From positions 1-21,439 of the forward strand of contig CAZMQI010000032.1 of NCBI GenBank assembly GCA_964568585.1: DNA of 21,439 nucleotides, read 5' to 3'. The translations under genes were made by a program, and so were the position numbers. Positions 14,844 through 21,439 of the stretch are shown piece after piece. This stretch comes from RGZA01 sp964568585. GTDB lineage: Bacteria; Pseudomonadota; Alphaproteobacteria; UBA9219; RGZA01. Numbering within the stretch: the stretch's first letter is position 1; every line of letters starts with the position of its first letter. A model generated the notes under the pieces. That model worked only from the letters and a program-made list of their open reading frames with translations, was not told where the DNA came from and made no database searches.

Positions 14844-16198
14844 TAAACGATAACCCCTTCAAGGCTGTTGGTGGTTACTTTTTCGATTTTAACATTGGCA
14901 ATTTGGCCGAACATGCCTTTGCCGTCTTGTACATACAGCGATTGCATATGGGGAGTGCGGCCTAATAATTGGCCATCCAGCTTGCCATGCCGGTCGAACA
15001 GTACGGGGATGGTTTTGCCAATAAATCCTTGATTAAAGCTGCGTTGCTGGGCAAACAGCAATTCTTGTAATGCGGCAAGGCGCGCAGTCTTTACATCTTC
15101 TGGTATCTGGCCGGCCATATTGGCGGCTGGGGTGCCGGGGCGTTCGCTGTATTTGAAGGAATAGGCCTGTGCGAAGTTCACATCACGGATGAGCTGTAGC
15201 GTTGCTTCAAAATCCTTATCGCTTTCATTGGGAAAGCCGACGATGAAATCCGATGAAAACGCGATTGAAGGATTTGCTGCGCGCGTCTTTTCAATGATAC
15301 GCATGTAATCATCGCGCGTGTGCTTACGGTTCATTGCTTCGAGCATGATATTGCTGCCGCTTTGTACGGGCAGATGCATGAATGGCATCAGTTGCGGAAT
15401 ATCGCGGTGTGCGGCAATCAATCCGTCATCCATGTCTTTGGGGTGCGACGTGGTATAGCGAATGCGCTCAACGTTTAGTTTTGCCACGGCTGCAATCAAT
15501 TGGCCTAAGCCCCATGGCTCGCCGTTATCGCCCATGCCGTGATAGGCATTCACATTCTGGCCCAGGAGAGAGATTTCTTTTGCGCCGCTGTCAATCAAAC
15601 GCTGCGCTTCCGCGAGCACGGCAGAAACAGGGCGTGAATATTCTGCGCCGCGTGTGTAGGGCACCACGCAGAACGTACAAAATTTATCGCAGCCTTCCTG
15701 TACCGATAGGAACGCCGATGGCCCTTGGCCTGCTGTTTCAGCAGGCAGATGGTCGAATTTTGATTCAGCTGGAAAATCGGTATCAATCACGCCGCCTTTG
15801 CTGCGAAGTGCTTTTGCGACCATTTCCGGAAGGCGGTGATAGGTTTGCGGCCCAAAGACCATATCGACATAGGGCGCACGCGCCAAAATCTGCGCGCCTT
15901 CGGCTTGGGCTACGCAGCCGGCAACACCAATCATCTTCGGGCTGGTACTATCGGCTTGCTTTTGTTGTTTGTGCAAGCGGCCAAGTTCGGAGAAAATCTT
16001 TTCTGATGCTTTTTCGCGGATATGGCAGGTGTTGAGAATAACTAAATCCGCGCCTTCGGCATCGTCGGAAAGGCCAAAGCCAAGCGGGCTGAGCAAATCA
16101 GCCATCTTCGTGCTGTCATAGACATTCATTTGACAACCCCACGTCATGATATGGAGTTTCTTGTCTTTTTTGGTTGATGGTAAGGTGGTTGCGGTCAT
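14843..16198 (-). CDS. miaB: tRNA-2-methylthio-N6-dimethylallyladenosine synthase
   Basis: MiaB is a radical-SAM methylthiotransferase that modifies i6A37 in tRNAs reading codons beginning with U. The 451 residues fit the family. The N-terminal UPF0004 domain carries the second cluster's cysteines: Cys22 in TWGCQMN, Cys58 in NTCHIREKA and Cys95 in GVAGCVAQ. The radical-SAM CxxxCxxC is CDKFCTFC, Cys170, Cys174 and Cys177. GQNVNAYHG, HLPVQSGS and DFIVGFPNES follow, and a TRAM domain closes the protein. It begins 9 bases after plsC and overlaps ybeY by one base. The unmodified A37 would need MiaA, which is not in this window. Confidence 0.97.
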   Translation of the reverse strand: MTATTLPSTKKDKKLHIMTWGCQMNVYDSTKMADLLSPLGFGLSDDAEGADLVILNTCHIREKASEKIFSELGRLHKQQKQADSTSPKMIGVAGCVAQAEGAQILARAPYVDMVFGPQTYHRLPEMVAKALRSKGGVIDTDFPAESKFDHLPAETAGQGPSAFLSVQEGCDKFCTFCVVPYTRGAEYSRPVSAVLAEAQRLIDSGAKEISLLGQNVNAYHGMGDNGEPWGLGQLIAAVAKLNVERIRYTTSHPKDMDDGLIAAHRDIPQLMPFMHLPVQSGSNIMLEAMNRKHTRDDYMRIIEKTRAANPSIAFSSDFIVGFPNESDKDFEATLQLIRDVNFAQAYSFKYSERPGTPAANMAGQIPEDVKTARLAALQELLFAQQRSFNQGFIGKTIPVLFDRHGKLDGQLLGRTPHMQSLYVQDGKGMFGQIANVKIEKVTTNSLEGVIV

Positions 16199-16207
16199 GC
16201 CAATTGT

Positions 16208-17014
16208 TTAGCCGACTGCCTTTGTAAGCGGAAGGGTGGTTTTTACGCCGTCATCGTTAAAAATGCCGTAGGGCCCGTTTTCAACCTGTTTGCGGGCATA
16301 TTCGCCCAGTTCCTTACGGTCGGAAAAACGGCTTGCCAGGAATGGTTCATGGAAAGTGATACGCACACGAAGCCCGCTGGTTTTGAACACCGTCCATAAA
16401 TGCGGCATGAGTGTCATATCGCCATACCATGCATAGCGGTTTTGAATCCCGTTTTTGCCATAGCAGGCGATGGATACCGGCTGGATCATCACGTCCACAT
16501 CATTCATATCAAGCACAGATTGCATAAGACCGCTTTTGAAGAACTTGACCTCGCTGCCATTGGTGGAGGTGCCTTCGGGGAAGAGCACGATGTTACGTTG
16601 CTGGCGCATCACATCAATCATTGCCGCGCCTTGCTCTGCGGTGCCTTTTTTATTGCGGCGATCAATGAACAACGTGCCTTGCAGTTTAGTTAGATAGCCA
16701 AATAGCGGCCAATCGGCGACTTCCGCCTTTGCCACGAAGTAGGTTGGTATCACGCTGGCGATGCTGATGGTGTCGAGATACGACATATGATTGCACAAGA
16801 ATAATGTCGGAACGGTCTTCGACATTTCGCCGCGTGTTTCAATCTGCATGCCCAAAATGCCTTTGGTTAGCACTTTATGAAAATAGGTGGGCAGAATATT
16901 TTGAATGCGTAGTTTAAATAATTTTACCGTCACCTGAATGGGCACGCATACCGCAACCCATGACAAGAAGGCCATGATGCGGAATGCGCCAAGGAGGGAT
17001 AGCAGTATTTGCAT
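16208..17014 (-). CDS. 1-acylglycerol-3-phosphate-type acyltransferase (PlsC/OlsA family)
   Basis: The 268-residue product belongs to the PlsC acyltransferase family. A hydrophobic N-terminus (about 1-35) suggests inner-membrane anchoring. The catalytic HX4D motif is in NHMSYLD (His76, Asp81); FIDRR lies at 116-120 and FPEGTSTNG at 145-153. The start is the ATG at 17014, which overlaps the upstream olsB stop by one base (TAATG); an open frame extends further upstream but would overlap olsB. The pairing with an OlsB-type gene suggests it is OlsA, adding the second fatty acid to lyso-ornithine lipid. A general lysophosphatidate acyltransferase role remains possible. Confidence 0.88.
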   Translation of the reverse strand: MQILLSLLGAFRIMAFLSWVAVCVPIQVTVKLFKLRIQNILPTYFHKVLTKGILGMQIETRGEMSKTVPTLFLCNHMSYLDTISIASVIPTYFVAKAEVADWPLFGYLTKLQGTLFIDRRNKKGTAEQGAAMIDVMRQQRNIVLFPEGTSTNGSEVKFFKSGLMQSVLDMNDVDVMIQPVSIACYGKNGIQNRYAWYGDMTLMPHLWTVFKTSGLRVRITFHEPFLASRFSDRKELGEYARKQVENGPYGIFNDDGVKTTLPLTKAVG

Positions 17015-17850
17015 TAAATAATTGGATCGCGGTTCTTGAGTTCGTAATGACGGGAGTATTTTTGTGCAATCAAATCGGTCTTTACAATCACGCACACATC
17101 GGTGGTGTTAAATTGTTCATCCACCACTGCGCCATCGCCCACAAAGCCACCAAGGCGGAGATAGCCCTTTAACAGCGGTGGTAACAGGTTTAATGGCGCC
17201 ATCTGTGCGAGACCTTTTTCGGGGTCAACGTCGCTGGGGTCCATCAGCCGCATATCGACATAACGGTGTGGCAGAGCAGTGGTACGCAGATAAGGCGCAG
17301 CAAGATGGTAGTAATAAAGATAGGTCAACGGTACCGCGAGTGCTTTGGGATCTGTGCCCGGCAAGCTGGCACAACCAAATAGAATATCGATGCCATAGGC
17401 TGCGATGTAATCGGCAATGCCGCGCCATAATAACTGCATGGTAGGACGGTTACGGAAATCAACCGCAACGCAAGAGCGACCGACTTCAAGAATTTCACCA
17501 GGATAAGCGATGAGACGTGAAATATCATATTCGCTGCTGGAATAGAACCCGCCATGCTGCTTTGCAGCCCCACGACGAACAAGGCGATAGGTTCCAATCA
17601 CGGTCGGCGCGAAATCGCCTGTGCCGTGATCAATCACAATTAAATGGTCACAGAATTTATCGAGACTGTCGAAATCAACCTTGGTTTGTGCCATTTCAGG
17701 CGTCGCTTTAGCGCCCATTTCCTCATAGAACACCTTATAGCGCAGTTGCTGCGCTGCTAAGACTTCCTTGCTGTCTTTTGCGATACGCACTTCAAGACGG
17801 CCAAGGCGAAGCCCGTGCGGGCCTAATACGGATTGTTCATCAGAGTTCAT
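17014..17850 (-). CDS. olsB: L-ornithine N-alpha-acyltransferase-like protein (OlsB family)
   Basis: OlsB uses acyl-ACP to put a 3-hydroxy fatty acid on ornithine, the first step of ornithine lipid synthesis. The 278-residue protein shows family features: RYKVFYEEMGA near 37-47, GTYRLVRR near 86-93, the LEVGRSCV block at 121-128, and LLKGYLRLGGFVGDGAVVDEQFNTTDVCVIV near the C-terminus. The fold is of the GNAT type. I chose ATG at 17850 because AGGA lies 7 bases upstream; a TTG two codons earlier is less likely. It is coupled to the downstream plsC-type gene. The substrate is inferred from family and neighbour; other acyl-transferring relatives exist. Confidence 0.82.
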   Translation of the reverse strand: MNSDEQSVLGPHGLRLGRLEVRIAKDSKEVLAAQQLRYKVFYEEMGAKATPEMAQTKVDFDSLDKFCDHLIVIDHGTGDFAPTVIGTYRLVRRGAAKQHGGFYSSSEYDISRLIAYPGEILEVGRSCVAVDFRNRPTMQLLWRGIADYIAAYGIDILFGCASLPGTDPKALAVPLTYLYYYHLAAPYLRTTALPHRYVDMRLMDPSDVDPEKGLAQMAPLNLLPPLLKGYLRLGGFVGDGAVVDEQFNTTDVCVIVKTDLIAQKYSRHYELKNRDPII

Positions 17851-17960
17851 TATCAAATCCTAGCTTATTTCTGGCGGGCATCATAAGTGATGTGCTTTAA
17901 ATAAAAAAGCTGGTTCTGTTTACGGGGCAATCATGCCTTTATTTAGGCGTTTCGCGTGAT

Positions 17961-18377
17961 TTAAGCGTTTCCCTTGGTTTTTGTGCCAAGGCCAATGTCT
18001 TTTGCGAGTTTGCTGCGTTCTTTAGCATAACTTGGCGCAACCATGGGGTAATCGGAAGGAAGATTCCAGCGTTCGCGGTATTGTTCCGGTGTCATGTTAT
18101 AGGAAGTCTGCAGGTGGCGTTTCAGCATCTTCAGTTTTTTGCCATCTTCCAGACAAATGATGTATTCCGGCGTGACGGATTTCTTGATGGATACAGCTGG
18201 TTCTGGTCTATCGGCTGCACTGATATTCGCACTGGTCATGCCATCCAGACGCAGGAAACTGTGATAGACTTGCTGCACCAAATTCGGCAACTCGTTCATA
18301 TCGACTTTATTGTTGGCAACGTATGACGCAACAACGTCCGCGACAATGCGGGCTAAATCTGGTTTTTGATTAATCAT
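17961..18377 (-). CDS. MucR/Ros-family transcriptional regulator
   Basis: MucR/Ros proteins bind AT-rich DNA and control exopolysaccharide, motility and virulence genes in alphaproteobacteria. The 138 residues have a helical N-terminal part (about 5-45), likely for oligomerisation, and the family block from residue 69: TPEYIICLEDGKKLKMLKRH, then MTPEQYRERWNLPSDYPMVA, then LAKDIGLG. In Ros the zinc ligands are Cys-x2-Cys and two histidines. Here Cys75 is followed by Asp78, His88 is kept, but the second histidine position is Ser92 or Tyr93. Related proteins lacking part of the zinc site still bind DNA. It is transcribed alone, between rimI and olsB, 110 bases before olsB. Confidence 0.93.
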   Translation of the reverse strand: MINQKPDLARIVADVVASYVANNKVDMNELPNLVQQVYHSFLRLDGMTSANISAADRPEPAVSIKKSVTPEYIICLEDGKKLKMLKRHLQTSYNMTPEQYRERWNLPSDYPMVAPSYAKERSKLAKDIGLGTKTKGNA

Positions 18378-18426
18378 ATGTGTTCAAATGAAAATGAGCA
18401 ACGCCCATGCGATGCAGATGTGCAGA

Positions 18427-18455
18427 TTAATAGGCGTGCTGCATGGTAAATGCAA
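18427..18455 (-). promoter_or_regulatory. Sigma-70-like promoter for the mucR-type gene
   Basis: On the minus strand TTGCAT (18455-18450) and TATTAA (18432-18427) are separated by exactly 17 bases. Transcription would start near 18420, giving a leader of roughly 43 bases. The spacing is ideal and the hexamers are moderate matches. No other clear element was found in 18378-18499. Confidence 0.5.
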
Positions 18456-18499
18456 TCCTAAAAAAATTTGGTTGGTTTATGAATGTGTTGCGTGTTGTT

Positions 18500-18988
18500 T
18501 TAAGAGCGGGGTGATAAATTTTTCTTCATCACCAGTCCATCCATTGTTTTTTCGGGATGACCTTCGGGCATTTTGTAATAACCGGGGCGTGTCGAAATAA
18601 CAGTAAAGCCAAGCGCAGTATATAAATGGATGGCAGCTTGATTGGTGAGCATCACTTCTAGAAAAATACTTTCGAGTTTGTGCGGGATCTCACTTTCGAT
18701 AAATGCATTCACAAGCTGTGTCGCTAATCCGTTACGGCGATAATCCGGATGAATGGCAAGGGTCAGAATTTCACCTTCTCCTGCCACATTTCGCGCCACG
18801 ATAAAGCCGGCGCGCTGTTCATCAACGCATACGGCAAAGGCTTTATTGAGTGGTTGTTGGAATAGGCTGGTAAAGGCATCTGCCCGCCAACGCTGCATTT
18901 CATCAAAGCTTTGTGCATGTATGGTTTCCATCCACGCACTATCGTTTGCGCCAAGGGCTTGCAGCTTAAGCGATTTGTTTTGCAACAT
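18500..18988 (-). CDS. rimI: Ribosomal protein alanine N-acetyltransferase (RimI-like GNAT)
   Basis: RimI acetylates the N-terminal alanine of ribosomal protein S18 in E. coli. The 162-residue product (from the ATG at 18988) has the acetyl-CoA loop HPDYRRNGLATQL at 80-92 and the C-terminal LEVMLTNQAAIHLYTALGF block. The start is uncertain: in-frame ATGs at 19000, 18994 and 18988 lie within the end of tsaB, none with a clear ribosome binding site; I took the shortest. The overlap with tsaB is 23 bases, consistent with coupling. Immediate proximity to tsaB is typical of RimI. The real target in this organism could differ, as GNAT proteins are diverse. Confidence 0.85.
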   Translation of the reverse strand: MLQNKSLKLQALGANDSAWMETIHAQSFDEMQRWRADAFTSLFQQPLNKAFAVCVDEQRAGFIVARNVAGEGEILTLAIHPDYRRNGLATQLVNAFIESEIPHKLESIFLEVMLTNQAAIHLYTALGFTVISTRPGYYKMPEGHPEKTMDGLVMKKNLSPRS

Positions 18989-19619
18989 TGACATCGGCAT
19001 CGCGCAGATAAACGGGTTGTGGCGGAGTGGTTGAAAGTGGGGCAGCGCCAATGAGCTCGGCAAGGGCTTGCATTATATCGGTATCAGAAACAGCCATTAC
19101 ATGTTTTTGCAATGTGGCTTCGTGTTGCAGAAGCGATGCAACACCATTTCCGGTAATCGCAAATGGCTTATCACGTGGCAGGGTTTCGACAATCAGCTTG
19201 GCGGGGCTTAGGAAGTATTCGCTGAGCTTGCCATCGCTGCCTAGCCACGCGCAGAACAAATCATCGCGTTTTGACTCGCGGATGATGAGGATGGGGTGTG
19301 GGGTGCCCTTAAGCGCATGGGCCAGAATTGTGAAATGGTCGAAGCCATAAGCCTGTTTACCGCTTGCCAGCGCAAGCCCGCGTATAAAGGCAAGCCCCAC
19401 ACGAAGACCTGTAAAGCTGCCAGGGCCTGTGGCGATACCAAAACGGTCGATATCGCGGACTTGCAAGCTGTGTTCGTTTAAAACTTCAGCAGTGAGCGGA
19501 GCAAGAATTTTGGCTTGATCACGTCCTGTTACGACGATTTTTTCTGCCGCAAGCTGGCCATTGATGCGTAGGCTGACCGCGCAGCTATCCCCGCCAGTAT
19601 CAATTGCCAGAACCCTCAT
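18966..19619 (-). CDS. tsaB: tRNA threonylcarbamoyladenosine biosynthesis protein TsaB
   Basis: TsaB partners with TsaD and TsaE to make t6A at position 37 of ANN-reading tRNAs; it is a catalytically inert ASKHA-fold relative of TsaD. The 217-residue product starts MRVLAIDTGGDSCAVSL and contains IDRFGIATGPGSFTGLRVGLAFIRGLA, the best family mark. The end has QPVYLRDADV, a typical TsaB C-terminus. Its ATG overlaps the stop of the FMN reductase-like gene by one base. TsaD and TsaE are not in this window. Confidence 0.95.
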   Translation of the reverse strand: MRVLAIDTGGDSCAVSLRINGQLAAEKIVVTGRDQAKILAPLTAEVLNEHSLQVRDIDRFGIATGPGSFTGLRVGLAFIRGLALASGKQAYGFDHFTILAHALKGTPHPILIIRESKRDDLFCAWLGSDGKLSEYFLSPAKLIVETLPRDKPFAITGNGVASLLQHEATLQKHVMAVSDTDIMQALAELIGAAPLSTTPPQPVYLRDADVNVAKQIA

Positions 19620-20224
19620 TACATACCATTCGCAAATTCTGAGTTATCAAGACCAGCTGCACGAATGGTTTTGAATGCTTCGGTATACGTCAGTAATGTT
19701 TTTAAACTGAAATCGATGCGGCGACGGATGTAGCCATCATTCTTATCGGCTTCGGTTTCGCCATTCAGTACATCATTCACGGTCTGCACCAACACATGGT
19801 CAGGCGTGTAGACGATGCGCGTGTTTTTATAACCGCTGGTGCGTAATTCGTTATTCGGATATGAACCGCCACGTGCAGCTGAAACGCCAACAATCATTGC
19901 AGGTTTATGGCCCATTTCTTTGGAGCTGCCATGCAGCAGGAAGTTTTTCAAACCCGGTGGCACCATGCCGCCCCACTCGGGCGAGACAATTACAAAGCCA
20001 TCTGCCTTTACAACACGCGGGGAAATCGGTTGCCATGCGGCGGCCTTGCTTGGCACGTATCCGCCATCGCCATCCCATAAGGGTAATTTCAATTCGAATA
20101 AATCAATCAAATCGGTGGTGATGGATGTATCAAGGCGTGCAATAGCACCCGCGATGTAATCGGATACTTTGCGGGATTGTGATTTGGGGCGGTGCGAGCC
20201 GCAGACGATAAGAATATGGCTCAT
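19619..20224 (-). CDS. NADPH-dependent FMN reductase-like flavoprotein
   Basis: The 201 residues fit the flavodoxin-like NADPH-dependent FMN reductase family, small flavoproteins of the cytoplasm that reduce flavins, quinones or dyes. Visible marks are the FMN phosphate loop GSHRPKSQS near residues 9-17, SPEWGGMVPPGLKNFL in the middle (matching the usual SPEYN..P..LKN pattern) and GVSAARGGSYP. The true substrate is unknown. The ATG overlaps the nfu stop by four bases (ATGA) and its stop overlaps tsaB by one, so the three genes form one tightly coupled unit. It is not a usual member of the nfu-tsaB neighbourhood as I know it. Confidence 0.85.
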   Translation of the reverse strand: MSHILIVCGSHRPKSQSRKVSDYIAGAIARLDTSITTDLIDLFELKLPLWDGDGGYVPSKAAAWQPISPRVVKADGFVIVSPEWGGMVPPGLKNFLLHGSSKEMGHKPAMIVGVSAARGGSYPNNELRTSGYKNTRIVYTPDHVLVQTVNDVLNGETEADKNDGYIRRRIDFSLKTLLTYTEAFKTIRAAGLDNSEFANGM

Positions 20225-20784
20225 GATACTTGTCTTACTTCGGTGACTTCAGGGATATAGTGTTTGAGCATGCTTTCAATGCCAGATTTCAGTGTGGCAG
20301 TGGAAGATGGGCAGCCCGCGCATGATCCTTTGAGATTTAAATACACAACGCCTTCTTCAAAACGGTTGAAGGTGATATCGCCGCCATCTTGGGCAACGGC
20401 AGGGCGAACGCGTGTTTCGATTAGCTCGCGGATTTGTTTGATAACCTCGCTGTCATTTTCATCATGACCACCAATAACAGGTGCGTTATCACTCCCAATA
20501 TTATTTAGGGCGGGCATGCCGGATAAAAAGAAATCCATAATCGCGGCAAGGACATGCGGTTTTAATGTCGCCCAATCCTTATTCGCGGTTTTGGTCACGG
20601 TGATGAAGTCGGAACCCAGAAACACACCTGCAACACCATCAACCGCAAACAGACCTTTGGCGAGTGGTGAGGCAGATGCCTTATCCGCGCTGGGGAAGTC
20701 GGCAACGCCTGCGGCAAGCACAGCTTGCCCAGGTAAAAACTTTAAGGTTGCGGGGTTTGGTGTTTGTTCGGTTTGGATGAACAT
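20221..20784 (-). CDS. NifU-like iron-sulfur cluster scaffold/carrier protein (Nfu)
   Basis: Nfu proteins carry [4Fe-4S] clusters to client enzymes such as MiaB and lipoate synthase. The 187-residue product has an N-terminal Nfu_N domain starting MFIQTEQTPNPATLKFLPG (about 1-88) and a C-terminal NifU domain with the cluster-binding CxxC in GSCAGCPSS, Cys155 and Cys158, preceded by VRPAVAQDGGDITF. The ATG has GGAG 7 bases upstream. The gene is 79 bases after recF. Position ahead of tsaB and rimI is common in alphaproteobacteria. The presence of MiaB, an Fe-S client, in the same block is suggestive only. Confidence 0.94.
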   Translation of the reverse strand: MFIQTEQTPNPATLKFLPGQAVLAAGVADFPSADKASASPLAKGLFAVDGVAGVFLGSDFITVTKTANKDWATLKPHVLAAIMDFFLSGMPALNNIGSDNAPVIGGHDENDSEVIKQIRELIETRVRPAVAQDGGDITFNRFEEGVVYLNLKGSCAGCPSSTATLKSGIESMLKHYIPEVTEVRQVS

Positions 20785-20863
20785 GGTGCGCTCCAGCGAT
20801 ATGATTTCTGTTCAGTAAACTGGTGCGATATGTATCAAGCGTCAAGCGGCTTTGGTGTTTCTT

Positions 20864-21439
20864 TTACTTCTTTGCTTTTATGTGGCCGTCTTCAATGCTT
20901 AAAAACTGCGCTTTTTGCTTGAAAGCAGTGAAAAAACTATCATCCGTTCCGCTGAGCCATGCCTGTCCGCCAAGGGCGATAAGCTGTGATGCAAGTGCAT
21001 CGCGGCGCATTTCATCCAGATGTGCGGTGATGTCATCCAGCAGGATAAGTGGCGTTGATTGATGGATGGCAGAAAGCAGACGCGCTTGCGCGAGTACCAG
21101 ACTAATCAGTAATGCTTTTTGTTCGCCTGTTGAACATAAATGGGCGGGCATGTCTTTGGTGACATGGTGTACCTCTAAATCTGATCGATGCGTTCCAGTA
21201 GCGGTAATCCCGCTGGCTGCATCGGTGGGGCGGTTTTGCTTGAGCATGGTTTTAAATAGCGCCTCCGCATCCAGCGCGTCGTGGCTTTCAAGGTATTTTT
21301 CCAAGAAGCCGCTGATGCTGACCGTGACGCGCGGAAAGGGATGCGGGTCATCATTCAGATGATGGCAGATATGTTGCACCCAATCATTGCGCGCGGCGGC
21401 AATGGCGATGCCATCTTGCGCCATGCTGGATTCCAGAGC
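20864..21439 (-). CDS. recF: DNA replication and repair protein RecF, 5' part cut off by window edge
   Basis: RecF is an SMC-like ATPase that acts with RecO and RecR to load RecA at single-strand gaps. Only the last 191 codons are present, and the frame is open to base 21439. The fragment contains ALESSMAQDGIAIAAAR, the THRSDLEVHH region, the signature CSTGEQKALLISLVLAQA, and the Walker B/D-loop ILLDDITAHLDEMRRDAL. These are classic RecF C-terminal motifs. The N-terminal Walker A lies beyond the window. The next gene, nfu, follows after 79 bases. The truncation is the window edge, not a broken gene. Confidence 0.95.
   Translation of the reverse strand, partial: ALESSMAQDGIAIAAARNDWVQHICHHLNDDPHPFPRVTVSISGFLEKYLESHDALDAEALFKTMLKQNRPTDAASGITATGTHRSDLEVHHVTKDMPAHLCSTGEQKALLISLVLAQARLLSAIHQSTPLILLDDITAHLDEMRRDALASQLIALGGQAWLSGTDDSFFTAFKQKAQFLSIEDGHIKAKK

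Noticed and set aside
15382..16035. 217-codon plus-strand open frame
   Set aside because: Fully antisense to miaB, whose frame has all catalytic motifs. The product is rich in Arg, Leu and Gln without family features, typical of a shadow frame.
16208..17095. Longer 295-residue form of the PlsC-type protein
   Set aside because: The extra 27 N-terminal residues would overlap olsB by 82 bases. The ATG at 17014 overlaps the olsB stop by one base, the common coupling pattern, and begins with the expected hydrophobic segment.
18388..18600. 70-codon plus-strand frame between mucR and rimI
   Set aside because: No ribosome binding site, partly antisense to rimI, and it overlaps the likely mucR promoter.
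1..21439. CRISPR array, insertion sequence, prophage or toxin-antitoxin locus
   Set aside because: I saw no regularly spaced repeats, transposase, integrase or phage-like gene. The small plus-strand pair at 2848-3394 does not resemble a known toxin-antitoxin pair.

Overview
The window reads as a stretch of a bacterial chromosome, most likely from an alphaproteobacterium of moderate GC content (about half, judged by eye). The main evidence is gene order. Reading the minus strand from high to low coordinates gives nfu, tsaB, rimI, miaB, ybeY, corC, lnt, a XRE regulator, metK, trmB, rimP, nusA, infB, rbfA, truB, rpsO, pnp, which is the classic alphaproteobacterial backbone. A Ros/MucR-family regulator and an OlsB-type acyltransferase support this class. 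I cannot assign an order or genus.

Right part (about 16.2-21.4 kb): the 3' end of recF at the edge, then nfu, an NADPH-dependent FMN reductase-like gene, tsaB and rimI in a tightly overlapping run. A free-standing mucR gene with its own promoter-like site follows, and then a coupled olsB-plsC pair that probably makes ornithine lipids. Middle part (9.3-16.2 kb): miaB, ybeY, corC and lnt overlap or nearly abut. The XRE regulator, with a cluster of ATGCAA-type repeats upstream, leads into metK and trmB. Left part (1-9.2 kb): a 97-residue unknown protein, then the translation/RNA operon rimP-nusA-infB-rbfA, then truB-rpsO-pnp.

Most genes serve translation and RNA metabolism: tRNA modification (TsaB, MiaB, TrmB, TruB), ribosome assembly and rRNA processing (RimP, RbfA, YbeY, RimI), initiation (IF2), transcription elongation (NusA) and RNA decay (PNPase). 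Envelope lipid functions (Lnt, OlsB, PlsC) and SAM synthesis sit among them.

What departs from the usual layout: (1) two plus-strand genes, a 123-residue unknown and a 35-residue Cys-rich peptide with a strong ribosome binding site, interrupt the rbfA-truB junction; (2) ylxR is missing between nusA and infB, phoH between miaB and ybeY, and no fur is seen near miaB; (3) a textbook intrinsic terminator lies about 33 bases before the rimP start codon, suggesting attenuation of the nusA operon; (4) a long imperfect hairpin lies in the pnp leader, resembling the RNase III site used for PNPase autoregulation in E. coli; (5) repeated ATGCAA motifs form a likely operator before the XRE regulator. I see no CRISPR array, insertion sequence, tRNA, rRNA or phage gene. 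No gene-free stretch exceeds 300 bases; the longest is 8666-8927.
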